Below, piece after piece: positions 33,991-41,685 of a stretch of 64,000 bases of DNA. The notes below the pieces were generated by a model that saw nothing but the letters and a program-made list of their open reading frames with translations, had not been told where the DNA came from and ran no database searches. The position numbers and the translations under genes are program-made. The DNA lies in assembly GCF_003945385.1 (NCBI RefSeq), contig NZ_AP018920.1:2232001-2296000 (forward strand), in the 5' to 3' direction. How positions within the stretch are numbered: the stretch's first letter is position 1; every line of letters begins with the position of its first letter. Source of the stretch: Pseudonocardia autotrophica (GTDB taxonomy: Bacteria; Actinomycetota; Actinomycetes; Mycobacteriales; Pseudonocardiaceae).

Positions 33991-34640
33991 TCACCGGGTG
34001 GACCGGTGCCGCCCGCCGGACTCATCGGTCGCCGCCGCCGCGACCGCAGCGCGGCCACCGCGGCCACCCCGGCGACCACGACGAGCGCCGGTACCCCGAG
34101 TGCGAGCGCGACGCCGTCCCGCGCCGCCTCCCCGGCCTGGTGGCCGATCGTGGTCAGGGTGGTCGCCCAGGTCGTCGCGGACACCGACTGGACGACCGTG
34201 AACCGGCCGGCCGGGGTGGCCGCCGCCCAGCCGGCGGTCCGCGGCACGACGATCCGGCCGTAGGAGAGCCACTGCCCGGCGGCGACCGCGGCGAGCGGAC
34301 GGCGGCGCAGCGCACCGGCGGCCCGCGTCCAGAGACCGAACGGGACCCTCCCGGTCCCGGCGAACGGGGCCGGACGCCCCGTTCGCCGCCTGCCGAGCCG
34401 ATACCCGAGCTGCCCGCCCAGCACCGCGCCGGTGGCGGCGGCCGCGCAGACCGACGGCAGGCCCAGCCCCAGCGGCGCGGCGAGCGCGCCCGCCCCGAGG
34501 GCCAGCGCGGTCCCGGGCACCAGGACCCCGGCGAGCAGGCCGGCCTCCACGGTCAGCGCTGCGGCCAGGACCACCAGCAGCAGCGGGCCGGGCAGTGTCT
34601 CCACCAGCGTTTCCAGCAACGTTTCCAGCAACCCGGTCAC
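33991..34640 (-). CDS. DedA-family membrane protein, 3' end uncertain (possible frameshift)
   Basis: From a GTG at 34640 the frame encodes about 205 residues of a DedA/SNARE-associated-type protein: LLLVVLAAALTVEAGLLAGV, LVPGTALALGAGALAAPLGL, GAVLGGQLGYRLGRRR, a LSYGRIVVPRTAGWAAATPAG segment and a last helix LGVPALVVVAGVAAVAAL ending in RSRRRR. DedA proteins help flip lipids such as undecaprenyl phosphate. Oddity: after the Arg run there is no stop in frame; the frame stays open through the whole DUF899 gene. One-base shifts would give a stop at once (TGA near 34022 or at 33991), the latter overlapping the alternative GTG start of the DUF899 gene. A frameshift in the CGG-repeat near 34030-34040 is suspected. 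Confidence 0.65.
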
Positions 34641-34767
34641 GGTCGTCCTGCCCGGTGTCGTGCGGTCGTTCCGTTCATGATCCGAGCGTCGGCCGCGGCC
34701 GCGGCCCACGGGAGGGCGCTGCGACCCCGGCCGGGGTGGAGTTTCCTCCACCCCGCCGGGGGCCGTC

Positions 34768-35997
34768 GTGGGCCACGATGGACCCGTGCTGTGGCGGATC
34801 GGGACCGGGCTGGCCGGGATCGGCAGGCTGGTCCTGTCCGGTGTCGCGGCTGCGCTGCTACTGGTCCTGCTCCTGATCGGGGTGGTGCTGCTGCCGGTAC
34901 TGGGCCTGGGCGTGCCGGTGCTGCGAGGCACGCGCGAGCTGGTCGGCCGGTTGGCCGGGGCCGAACGCCGGTGGGCCGGCACGATGCTGGGGACCGGGAT
35001 CGACGAGCCGCCCGACGCCGATCCCGGGATCGACGAGCCGCCGTCGCGCCACCGGTTCCTGCGGACGCAGCGCCGCCGCACCTTCCGGCGTCAGCTGGGC
35101 TGGCTGGCGTGGGAGACGGTCGCGGCGGTCACCGTCGTGCTGCTGGTCTGCGTCGTGCTGATGTCCGCGAGCCTGATGGTCGGGAGCGCGGCCCCGGTGC
35201 TCCTCCTGCCGGGGTACGCGCTGCTGGTCCCGCCGCTGCTGGCGATGCACCCGATCTGCCTGCTGCTGGCCGGGATGTCGCGCCGGCTGCTCGGCGCCCG
35301 TCCGGACGAGCTGCTCGCGCACCGGGTGGCCGAGCTCGCCCGGTCGCGTACCGAGACCGTCGAGGCACAGGATGCGCTGATCCGCCGGGTCGAGCGGGAC
35401 CTGCACGACGGCACCCAGGCGCACGTCGTCGCCACCGGGATGACGATCGGCCTGGCCCGCTCGGTGCTGCGTGCCGACCCGGCACGGGCCGACGAGCTGC
35501 TGGCCGAGGCCGAACGCACCCTCACCCAGGCCCTGCAGGAGCTGCGGACCACCGTGCGCGGGATCCGGCCGCCGGTGCTCGCCGAACGCGGACTCGCCGA
35601 CGCGGTCCGCGCACTCTGCCTGCGTTCCCGGGTGCCGGTCGAGCAGCACGTCGACGTACCCGCGCTCGCGCCGACCGTCGAGACCGCGGTGTACTTCGCG
35701 CTCGCCGAGGCACTCACCAACGTCAACCGGCACTCCGGGGCGGAGCACGCCCGGCTCACCCTGTGCCACTCCGACGGCGCGGTGCACGCCGGCCTCGTCG
35801 ACGACGGCACCGGTGGCGCTGCGGCCACCCCCGGCGGCGGCCTGGACGGCATCCGCACCCGGCTCGGCGCGCTCGACGGCCGGGTCGAGATCACCAGCCC
35901 CGGCGGGGGACCGACCGAGATCCGGATGGAGGTGCCGTGCGAGCCGTCGTCGCCGAGGATCTCGCCCTCCTCCGGGACGGGATCGTCCGTCTCCTGA
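34768..35997 (+). CDS. Membrane sensor histidine kinase (HisKA_3)
   Basis: Up to 409 residues (GTG at 34768; a GTG at 34786 is equally possible). Two pairs of hydrophobic segments: GVAAALLLVLLLIGVVLLPV near residue 27 and VAAVTVVLLVCVVLMSAS plus SAAPVLLLPGYALLVPPLLA further on, a putative-sensor arrangement with little outside the membrane. The phospho-acceptor His is in RRVERDLHDGTQAHV, the N box is AEALTNVNRHSG and the G box GGGLDGIRTRLG. Its 3' end overlaps its response regulator by about 60 bases. Confidence 0.9.
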   Translation: MGHDGPVLWRIGTGLAGIGRLVLSGVAAALLLVLLLIGVVLLPVLGLGVPVLRGTRELVGRLAGAERRWAGTMLGTGIDEPPDADPGIDEPPSRHRFLRTQRRRTFRRQLGWLAWETVAAVTVVLLVCVVLMSASLMVGSAAPVLLLPGYALLVPPLLAMHPICLLLAGMSRRLLGARPDELLAHRVAELARSRTETVEAQDALIRRVERDLHDGTQAHVVATGMTIGLARSVLRADPARADELLAEAERTLTQALQELRTTVRGIRPPVLAERGLADAVRALCLRSRVPVEQHVDVPALAPTVETAVYFALAEALTNVNRHSGAEHARLTLCHSDGAVHAGLVDDGTGGAAATPGGGLDGIRTRLGALDGRVEITSPGGGPTEIRMEVPCEPSSPRISPSSGTGSSVS

Positions 35998-36587
35998 CCG
36001 CACACGGTGTCGAGGTGGTGGACGCCGTGGGCACCGGCCCGCTGCTGGTCGACGCGCTGGCCCGGCACGTGTTCGACGTGGCGGTGGTCGACGTCCGGCT
36101 GCCGCCCTCGTTCACCGACGAGGGGCTGCGCGCGGCGATCGCGGCCCGCGCCCGCACACCCGGCCTGCCGGTACTGGTGCTGTCCCAGCACGTCGAGCCG
36201 CTCTACGCGCGCGACCTGCTGGCCGACGGCAGCGGCGGGATCGGGTACCTGCTCAAGGACCGGGTGATGGACGTCGGCCGGTTCGTCGAGGCGGTCCGCA
36301 CCGTCGCCGCCGGCGGCACCGCGATCGATCCGGAGGTGATCGCACAGCTGCTCGCCCCGCGGACCCGCGACGATCCGCTGCACCGGCTCACCGCCCGGGA
36401 GGCCGAGGTACTGGCGCTGATGGCCGAGGGCCGGACGAACGCCGGGATCGCCGCCCGGATGGCGGTCAGCCAGAAAGCCGTCAGCAAGCACAGCGCGAGC
36501 ATCTTCGACAAGCTCGGCCTGGCCCCCGGGGAGGACGACAACCGGCGGGTGCTCGCCGTACTCGCCTACCTGGAGCACCGGGGGTGA
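35937..36587 (+). CDS. NarL/LuxR-type response regulator
   Basis: 216 residues from a GTG inside the end of the kinase gene; this start gives the expected first strand VRAVVAEDLALLRDG. The acceptor Asp lies in VAVVDVRLPP, Lys in GYLLKDRV, and the LuxR helix-turn-helix in LTAREAEVLALMAEGRTNAG...VSQKAVSKHSASIFDKL. Cognate partner of the membrane kinase before it. Ten bases separate it from the convergent HxlR gene. Confidence 0.92.
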   Translation: MRAVVAEDLALLRDGIVRLLTAHGVEVVDAVGTGPLLVDALARHVFDVAVVDVRLPPSFTDEGLRAAIAARARTPGLPVLVLSQHVEPLYARDLLADGSGGIGYLLKDRVMDVGRFVEAVRTVAAGGTAIDPEVIAQLLAPRTRDDPLHRLTAREAEVLALMAEGRTNAGIAARMAVSQKAVSKHSASIFDKLGLAPGEDDNRRVLAVLAYLEHRG

Positions 36588-36597
36588 ACCGCCGGGC

Positions 36598-37092
36598 TCA
36601 GCCCTCGTGGCTCGCGCGGTGGGCGAGTACATCGTCCATGTGCGTCTCGGCCCAGGCCCTGAGACCACGCATCGTCTCGTGCAGGGACATGCCCAGGTCG
36701 GTGAGCTCGTAGGTGACGGTCACCGGCACGGTTGCCGTCGCGGTGCGGGTGAGCAGGCCGTCGCGCTCCAGTGACCGCAGCGTCTGGGTGAGCATCTTCT
36801 GGCTGACCCCGGCCAGCCGCCGGGACAGCTCGGAGTAGCGCATCGGCCGCGGTCCGCTGTGCTGATCGATCGGCTCGCCGCTGTGTTGTCCGTGCGGCTC
36901 GCCGCTGTGCTGATCGAGCGGCTCGCCGCTGTGCTGATCGAGCGGCTCGCCGCTGCCGAGCGCGCAGAGGATCAGCGTGACCCACTTGTCGGAGATCCGG
37001 TCGAGCAGCTGCCTGCTGGGACACACCGCCAGGAAGGCGTCGTACTCCGCCTTGGCCTGTGCCCGCTGTTCCGCCGCCGTCGTCGTGGCCAT
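36598..37092 (-). CDS. HxlR-family winged-helix regulator with an inserted octapeptide repeat
   Basis: 164 residues from the ATG at 37092. HxlR features: CPSRQLLDRISDKWVTLILCAL, RYSELSRRLAGVSQKMLTQTL, LRSLERDGLLTRT and TYELTDLGMSLHETM. Between the first helix and the recognition domain, where relatives have a two- or three-residue turn (L-x-x-GP), there are four copies of SGEP(L/H/I)(D/G)QH encoded by 24-bp DNA repeats. The insert lies in a loop, so the fold can survive, but DNA binding may be altered. Divergent from the aldo-keto reductase gene, which it probably regulates. Confidence 0.9.
   Translation of the reverse strand: MATTTAAEQRAQAKAEYDAFLAVCPSRQLLDRISDKWVTLILCALGSGEPLDQHSGEPLDQHSGEPHGQHSGEPIDQHSGPRPMRYSELSRRLAGVSQKMLTQTLRSLERDGLLTRTATATVPVTVTYELTDLGMSLHETMRGLRAWAETHMDDVLAHRASHEG
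36856..36951. repeat. In-frame 24-bp tandem repeat, four units, inside HxlR gene
   Basis: Units at 36856-36879, 36880-36903, 36904-36927 and 36928-36951; the last two are identical and the others differ by a few bases. A 24-bp unit keeps the frame, so copy-number change alters the regulator without breaking it. Confidence 0.95.
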
Positions 37093-37216
37093 CCCGTCCC
37101 ACTTTCCCTCGGGTGCCCTACGCACTTCGAGGTGCCTGCTTCCCATCAGTGAGTAACCCGCCCATCGTGAAGCAGGGCGCCGACCGGCGCCAGCCCGCAC
37201 GACGAGAGGACGCACG

Positions 37217-38095
37217 ATGAGCACGCTCTCCACCGCACTCCCCGGTGGCACCTGGGAACTGGGCGACCTGACCGTCACCCGGTTCGGCTACGGCGCCATG
37301 CAGCTCGCCGGCCCCTGGGTGATGGGCCCACCCGCCGATCACGACGGTGCGCTGGCCGTGCTGCGCGAGGCCGTCGAGCTCGGCATCACCCATATCGACA
37401 CCAGCGACGCCTACGGGCCGCGCGTCACCAACGAGCTGATCCGCGAGGCGCTGCACCCGTATCCCGGGCCACTGCACATCGCGACCAAGGTCGGCGCGAC
37501 CCGCGACGCGCAGGGTGGCTGGCCGCCCGCCCGCGACCCGGAGTCGCTGCGCCGTGCCGTCACCGAGAACCTGCGCAGCCTCGGCGTCGACACCCTCGAC
37601 CTGGTGAACCTCCGGCTCGGTGACGCCGAGGGGCCCCGCCCCGGCTCGCTCGCCGAGGCGTTCGGAATACTCGCCGAGCTGCAGCGCCAGGGCCTGATCC
37701 GGCAGCTGGGCGTCAGCAACGCGACCCCCGAGCAGGTCGCCGAAGCACGGGCCATCGCACCGGTCGTGTGCGTGCAGAACATGTACAACCTCGCCCACCG
37801 GCACGACGACGAGCTGATCGACGAGCTCGCCGCCGCCGGCATCGCCTACGTGCCGTTCTTCCCGCTGGGCGGGTTCACCCCGCTGCAGTCGTCGCTGCTC
37901 GCCGGTGTGGCCGCACGCCGCGGCGGCACGCCGATCGCGGTCGCGCTGGCCTGGCTGCTGCAGCGCTCGCCGAACATCCTGCTGATCCCCGGCACGTCGT
38001 CGGTGGCGCACCTGCGGGAGAACGCCGCCGGTGCCGGGACCGAGCTCTCCGAGCAGGACCTGGCCGAGCTGGACCGGATCGGCCGCAGGCCGTGA
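37217..38095 (+). CDS. Aldo-keto reductase
   Basis: 292 residues, (beta/alpha)8 barrel. Catalytic Asp and Tyr are in HIDTSDAYGPR, Lys in HIATKVGA. The fourth residue, usually His in the L-x-H strand, is Asn here (LDLVNLRLGD), as in YdbC-like pyridoxal-reductase-type members. The cofactor end has IPGTSSVAHLRENAAG. Reduces aldehydes with NADPH. Divergent from the HxlR gene across 124 bases that contain two copies of GGTGCC 21 bases apart, candidate regulator sites. Confidence 0.9.
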   Translation: MSTLSTALPGGTWELGDLTVTRFGYGAMQLAGPWVMGPPADHDGALAVLREAVELGITHIDTSDAYGPRVTNELIREALHPYPGPLHIATKVGATRDAQGGWPPARDPESLRRAVTENLRSLGVDTLDLVNLRLGDAEGPRPGSLAEAFGILAELQRQGLIRQLGVSNATPEQVAEARAIAPVVCVQNMYNLAHRHDDELIDELAAAGIAYVPFFPLGGFTPLQSSLLAGVAARRGGTPIAVALAWLLQRSPNILLIPGTSSVAHLRENAAGAGTELSEQDLAELDRIGRRP

Positions 38096-38270
38096 CCCGA
38101 TGGGCCGCGACGGCGCGGTCTCCCGGTACCGGCTGAAGGTTCCCGCCCTGCGGCCCGCCGACCGGACGCACGGTCCCGGACCGGGGCTCTGAGCTGCAGT
38201 TGTGCCGTGGGCGAAGCTGCTGTCGGCAGAATCGCGACCGCCGGGCGGCCGCGCTCGGCACGGTGGGTCC

Positions 38271-38879
38271 ATGACCGACACCCCACTGTTCGACGAGCGG
38301 GCCCGCCGTGAGCTGTTCGAGCAGCGCGTCCTCGTGCTCGACGGCCCGCTGGACGACGACAACGGCACCCTGCTCAGCACCCAGCTGATCACGCTCGGCG
38401 CGACGGATCCGGACGCCGACATCGCGCTCTGGATCCACTCGCCGGGCGGTTCGGTCCCGGCGATGCTGGCGCTGCGCGACATCATCCGGCTGGTCCCGTG
38501 CGACGTGTCGACGCTCGTGCTCGGGATCGCCTACAGCGCCGGGCAGTTCCTGCTGTCCTCGGGAGCCCCCGGCAAACGCCGGGCGCTGCCGCACTCGCGG
38601 GTCCTGATGCACCAGGGCTCGGCCGGGATCGGCGGCACCGCGGTCGACATCGAACTGCAGGCCGACGACCTGCGGCACACCCGGGACACCGTGCTCGGGC
38701 TGATCGCCGAGGACACCGGGCAGCCGATCGAGCGGATCTTCACCGACTCGCTGCACGACCGTTGGTACTCCGCCACCGAGGCACTGGAGTACGGCTTCGT
38801 CGACGCCGTCGTCTCCCGGTTCGACGAGATCACACCGCGCCGCAGTTCCCAGCCCGCCGGCTTCGGGAGCGTCCGATGA
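38271..38879 (+). CDS. ClpP-family ATP-dependent protease subunit, active-site intact
   Basis: 202 residues from the ATG at 38271. The oxyanion motif IHSPGGSV is present and the catalytic triad can be placed: Ser89 in GIAYSAGQFLLSSG, His114 in RVLMHQG, Asp163 in HDRWYS. No long propeptide. Together with the next subunit it resembles the second ClpP pair of actinomycetes (ClpP3/ClpP4 type) that is induced when the main pair fails. Overlaps the next gene (ATGA). Confidence 0.92.
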   Translation: MTDTPLFDERARRELFEQRVLVLDGPLDDDNGTLLSTQLITLGATDPDADIALWIHSPGGSVPAMLALRDIIRLVPCDVSTLVLGIAYSAGQFLLSSGAPGKRRALPHSRVLMHQGSAGIGGTAVDIELQADDLRHTRDTVLGLIAEDTGQPIERIFTDSLHDRWYSATEALEYGFVDAVVSRFDEITPRRSSQPAGFGSVR

Positions 38880-39463
38880 GCAGCTACACCATCCCGAACG
38901 TCATCGACCGGAGCCCGCGCGGCGAGCGGATCATGGACGTCTACTCGCACCTGCTCACCGAGCGGGTCGTCTACCTCGGCACCGGGATCGACTCCGGTGT
39001 CGCCAACGCGCTGATCGCCCAGCTGCTCTACCTGGAGGCCGACGACCCGGAGCGTGACATCCAGCTCTACGTCAACTGCGACAGCGGCGACCCGAGCGCG
39101 ATGCTCGCGATCTACGACACGATGCGGCACATCCGCCCGGCGGTCGCCACGACCTGTGTCGGGCAGGCCGTCGCGGTCGGCGCGGTGCTGCTCGCCGCGG
39201 GCGCCGAGGGGAAGCGGGCCGCGCTGCCGCACGCGCGGGTGATCCTGCACCAGCCCGCCGCGCAGGGCCGCGGGACGATCCCGGATCTGATCCTGCAGGC
39301 CGACGAGCTCGTCCGGATCCGGGCCGACATCGAGTCGATCCTGTCCCGGCACACCGGGCAGAGCGTGCAGACGCTGCGCGCCGACACCGACCACGACCGG
39401 ATCTTCACCGCGGCCGCGGCGCGGGAGTACGGGCTGCTCGACATCGTGCTGGAGGACCGATGA
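38876..39463 (+). CDS. ClpP-like subunit lacking the catalytic serine (ClpR-like)
   Basis: 195 residues. The fold and most motifs are ClpP, with His125 (VILHQPAAQG) and Asp174 (DHDRIF) kept, but the nucleophile position in CVGQAVAVGAVLL is Ala100 instead of Ser, and the oxyanion loop S-P-G-G is replaced by NCDSGDPSA. It therefore should not cleave peptides itself and probably forms a mixed tetradecamer with the active subunit coded just before, comparable in logic to ClpR of cyanobacteria and plastids. Confidence 0.9.
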   Translation: MSSYTIPNVIDRSPRGERIMDVYSHLLTERVVYLGTGIDSGVANALIAQLLYLEADDPERDIQLYVNCDSGDPSAMLAIYDTMRHIRPAVATTCVGQAVAVGAVLLAAGAEGKRAALPHARVILHQPAAQGRGTIPDLILQADELVRIRADIESILSRHTGQSVQTLRADTDHDRIFTAAAAREYGLLDIVLEDR

Positions 39464-39472
39464 GCCCGGTGC

Positions 39473-39745
39473 TCATGCCGCCAGTGCGTACCCCGCCCGG
39501 CAGGTCGGCCCGCGCAGGTTCCCGGCGACGGCGCGGATCAGCTCGGCCAGTGTCAGCCCCAGTGCCCCGGCGACCGCGGCGATCATCTCGCTGGACGGTT
39601 CCTTGCGCCCGCGCTCGATCTCGGAGAGGTACTGCGGCGAGATCCCGGCCCGCCGCGCGGTCTCCTCCAGCGTGTCGCCACGCCGGTGGCGGATCGACCG
39701 GAGCTGGTCGCCGAGCAGATGCCGCCACAGCGGTTCGGGGGTCAT
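39473..39745 (-). CDS. XRE-family ClgR/PopR-like regulator of clp genes
   Basis: 90 residues. Helix-turn-helix LEETARRAGISPQYLSEIERG followed by RKEPSSEMIAAV is the ClgR/PopR signature. These actinobacterial activators turn on clp protease genes and are themselves destroyed by Clp. The C-terminus here is YALAA, identical to the end of the ssrA degradation tag, which matches a built-in degron. Convergent with and nine bases from the clpP pair. A palindrome matching the ClgR-type operator lies just upstream of its own start. Confidence 0.88.
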   Translation of the reverse strand: MTPEPLWRHLLGDQLRSIRHRRGDTLEETARRAGISPQYLSEIERGRKEPSSEMIAAVAGALGLTLAELIRAVAGNLRGPTCRAGYALAA

Positions 39746-39787
39746 CGCCGGAGCCTAGGCGGGGTACGGCCGGTGGCGGCCGTCGTT

Positions 39788-39800
39788 CCGCTCAGAGCGG
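39788..39800. promoter_or_regulatory. ClgR-type operator
   Basis: CCGCTCAGAGCGG is a perfect 6-bp inverted repeat with a single central base, 43 bases upstream of the regulator's start on the minus strand. Its inner part (CGC-N5-GCG) matches the operator pattern described for ClgR proteins. It suggests autoregulation. Confidence 0.6.
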
Positions 39801-39801
39801 A

Positions 39802-39873
39802 CGGGTGATCACCGGCCGGTGGAGGATCGGTGCCGGTGGTGGCGCCGATCCTCCACCACGTGACGATCACCCG
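39802..39873 (-). terminator. Long imperfect hairpin after the MetE-like gene
   Basis: 29-base arms 39802-39830 and 39845-39873 pair at their two ends (CGGGTGATC with GATCACCCG, GTGGAGGATCGG with CCGATCCTCCAC) with an unpaired middle, around a 14-base loop. It begins 73 bases after the MetE-like stop and lies upstream of the regulator gene on the same strand, so it probably ends the MetE-like transcript. Confidence 0.65.
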
Positions 39874-39946
39874 GAGACCTCCTCCGACGGCGGCGGGGCC
39901 GGGTCGGCGACCACGGCGCGCTGAGCGTGCGCCGGGTGCGGACGCG

Positions 39947-41014
39947 TCAGCCGCGCGGGTGCCCGTCGGCCGCGACGATCCGGTGGATGTCGAGCAGACC
40001 CGGGATGTCCGCGGCCTTCTCCCGGCCCATGCCGCACTCGGTGGCGACGCCGAAACGGTCGACGACACGGGCCGCGGACCGGGCCCGTCTGCGGGCTCCG
40101 TCGACGCCGTCCTCGCGGTGGACCAGCCCGAGATGGAGCGTCGTCGCCGGGGGCAGGTGCAGGTCCGCCAGCGGGGCGACGTAGTCCTCGTCGTCGCGCT
40201 CCAGCGGAACCGGCATGTGCACCCAGTCGATCCGTCGCGACACATTCCGCAGGAGCCTGCCGGCCAGATCGACCATCGCGGAGGTGTCGATCGGCTCGAT
40301 CAGATGGGCACCGCCCGCGTCGCCGTAACAGAGGTGGACCCCGAGGGTCGAAGCGTCCGGTACGAACGCGGAGACGAGTGCGATCGAGTCGACCGCGTCG
40401 TCGATGGGCCATCGCTCGCCGGTCCAACCGGAACTGTGCCACCGCAGCATCTCGGCGTGCTGGGTCTCGCCCGCGATGTCCCATTGGATGGCGAGCTCGT
40501 CGTGCGGAACGGTCTGCGCGATCCGGATCAGCTCCGATGCCAGTTCCTTCTCGAACAGGGGGAGCGCATCGGCCCGGTGCCCGGGGAACAGCATCGCGAG
40601 CATCATCGGCGTGGGGAGACTGACCTGGAATCGGACCTCGTCCGGGAGCGCGCCGGAACGCTTCGCCGCCACGAAGCTCCGATACGACCGGAGGGCGTGG
40701 TCGGCGTAACCCAGTGGGCCGAGCCGGACATCCCGTAGATCGACGCCGTCGGCCGGGGCGAGGAATGTCGTCGTCTCCACCCGGCCGGTTCCGGGGCTCG
40801 TGAATTCCAGTGCCTGGACGACGTCGAGTTCCGGGATCCGGCGGAGCCGGTCGCACTGCCACATGACCCATCCGAGTCGATCGCCGGTCTCCCCGTCCGG
40901 CACCGAACGGATGAGCCCGCCGAGATGTCTGCCGACCGTGTCGAATACCTCGTCCGCGTTGTCGAGGTTCACGCTGCCGACCAGGAGAGCGGCCGGGGCG
41001 TCGTGGATGGTCAT
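39947..41014 (-). CDS. Cobalamin-independent methionine-synthase-like protein (C-terminal barrel only)
   Basis: 355 residues from the ATG at 41014, preceded by GGAGG. It corresponds to the catalytic C-terminal barrel of MetE: GGLIRSVPDGETGDR, AIQWDIAGETQHAEM, LGVHLCYGDAGG (His and Cys of the zinc site) and VATECGMGRE (second Cys). The N-terminal MetE half is absent, as in many short paralogues that transfer methyl groups between small thiols or act in catabolism instead of methionine synthesis. A LacI-like palindrome lies ~125 bases upstream. Confidence 0.85.
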   Translation of the reverse strand: MTIHDAPAALLVGSVNLDNADEVFDTVGRHLGGLIRSVPDGETGDRLGWVMWQCDRLRRIPELDVVQALEFTSPGTGRVETTTFLAPADGVDLRDVRLGPLGYADHALRSYRSFVAAKRSGALPDEVRFQVSLPTPMMLAMLFPGHRADALPLFEKELASELIRIAQTVPHDELAIQWDIAGETQHAEMLRWHSSGWTGERWPIDDAVDSIALVSAFVPDASTLGVHLCYGDAGGAHLIEPIDTSAMVDLAGRLLRNVSRRIDWVHMPVPLERDDEDYVAPLADLHLPPATTLHLGLVHREDGVDGARRRARSAARVVDRFGVATECGMGREKAADIPGLLDIHRIVAADGHPRG

Positions 41015-41685
41015 CGTTCCTCCGTGGGTGCGGGTCGACACCGATGCGCTCGCCGATGGATTCCGGGGCCTGTGTGGAACGCGTGGGTTCGTGCCCTGAG
41101 ATGGAGCCGCGAGCGCGGTGTCGGCACAGTTCGAATGCGAACGCGTTCGACGGTAGTCGACCGGATCCACTGTTCTCCACCGGCGTGCGCGCCGAAACGG
41201 GTGGCGGTCGGCGGCGGTTCCGGGTTCAGGCTTCAGGCCGCCGGTGAAGCTCTCGAGCTCGTGCTCCGGGCCGCGGACCCGCGGCGGAAGCGCCCGGGAT
41301 GCACCGGCCACCGCCACCGGGGCCGCGACCGGTGCGGGTGCCGGTGCGGGGCGAAGGGGATCGGTCGGCGAGCCGTTGCGGCGGGTCGTTCAGAAGATCG
41401 TGGAAGTGTGCTGACGCGGCGCGCCGGACGTCGTAGCGTCCAGTCTGCAGTTCGGTGATCGCATGCTGACGATTCGCGTGCAGGAACCGGTCTGTGGAGC
41501 GTGGCCCCGTTGTGTGTCGGCGGCGCCCCGGCCCCTGCGTGAGGTTGACCGCGGTTGGCCGGATCTGCTCACTGCGGGTCTGTGACCTGCAGTTCTTCTA
41601 TCGGAGTCCCAGATGTTGCCCGGTCTCGGGCACGGGCCGGCGGTCATCGCCGGCGTCAACTCGTTGCAGAAGTGGAGTGAGTCCG
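41015..41685. other. 671-bp divergent intergenic region before the giant gene
   Basis: Separates the MetE-like gene (-) from the giant gene (+). No gene could be supported. It holds the palindrome at 41138-41149, a TTGACC hexamer at 41545-41550 that could be a -35 box for the giant gene (no good -10 partner seen), and the giant gene's ribosome site GGAG at 41674-41677. The giant frame's last upstream stop is TGA at 41467-41469. Confidence 0.55.
41138..41149. promoter_or_regulatory. 12-bp palindrome CGAACGCGTTCG, LacI-like operator
   Basis: Perfectly self-complementary, with the AACGCGTT core typical of LacI/GalR-family operators, located ~125 bases upstream of the MetE-like start. No LacI gene is present in the window. 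Confidence 0.5.

Noticed and set aside
40925..41458. Open frames on the + strand in the divergent region before the giant gene
   Set aside because: No ribosome site, Arg/Gly-rich peptides, and they overlap the MetE-like gene's 5' end and promoter.
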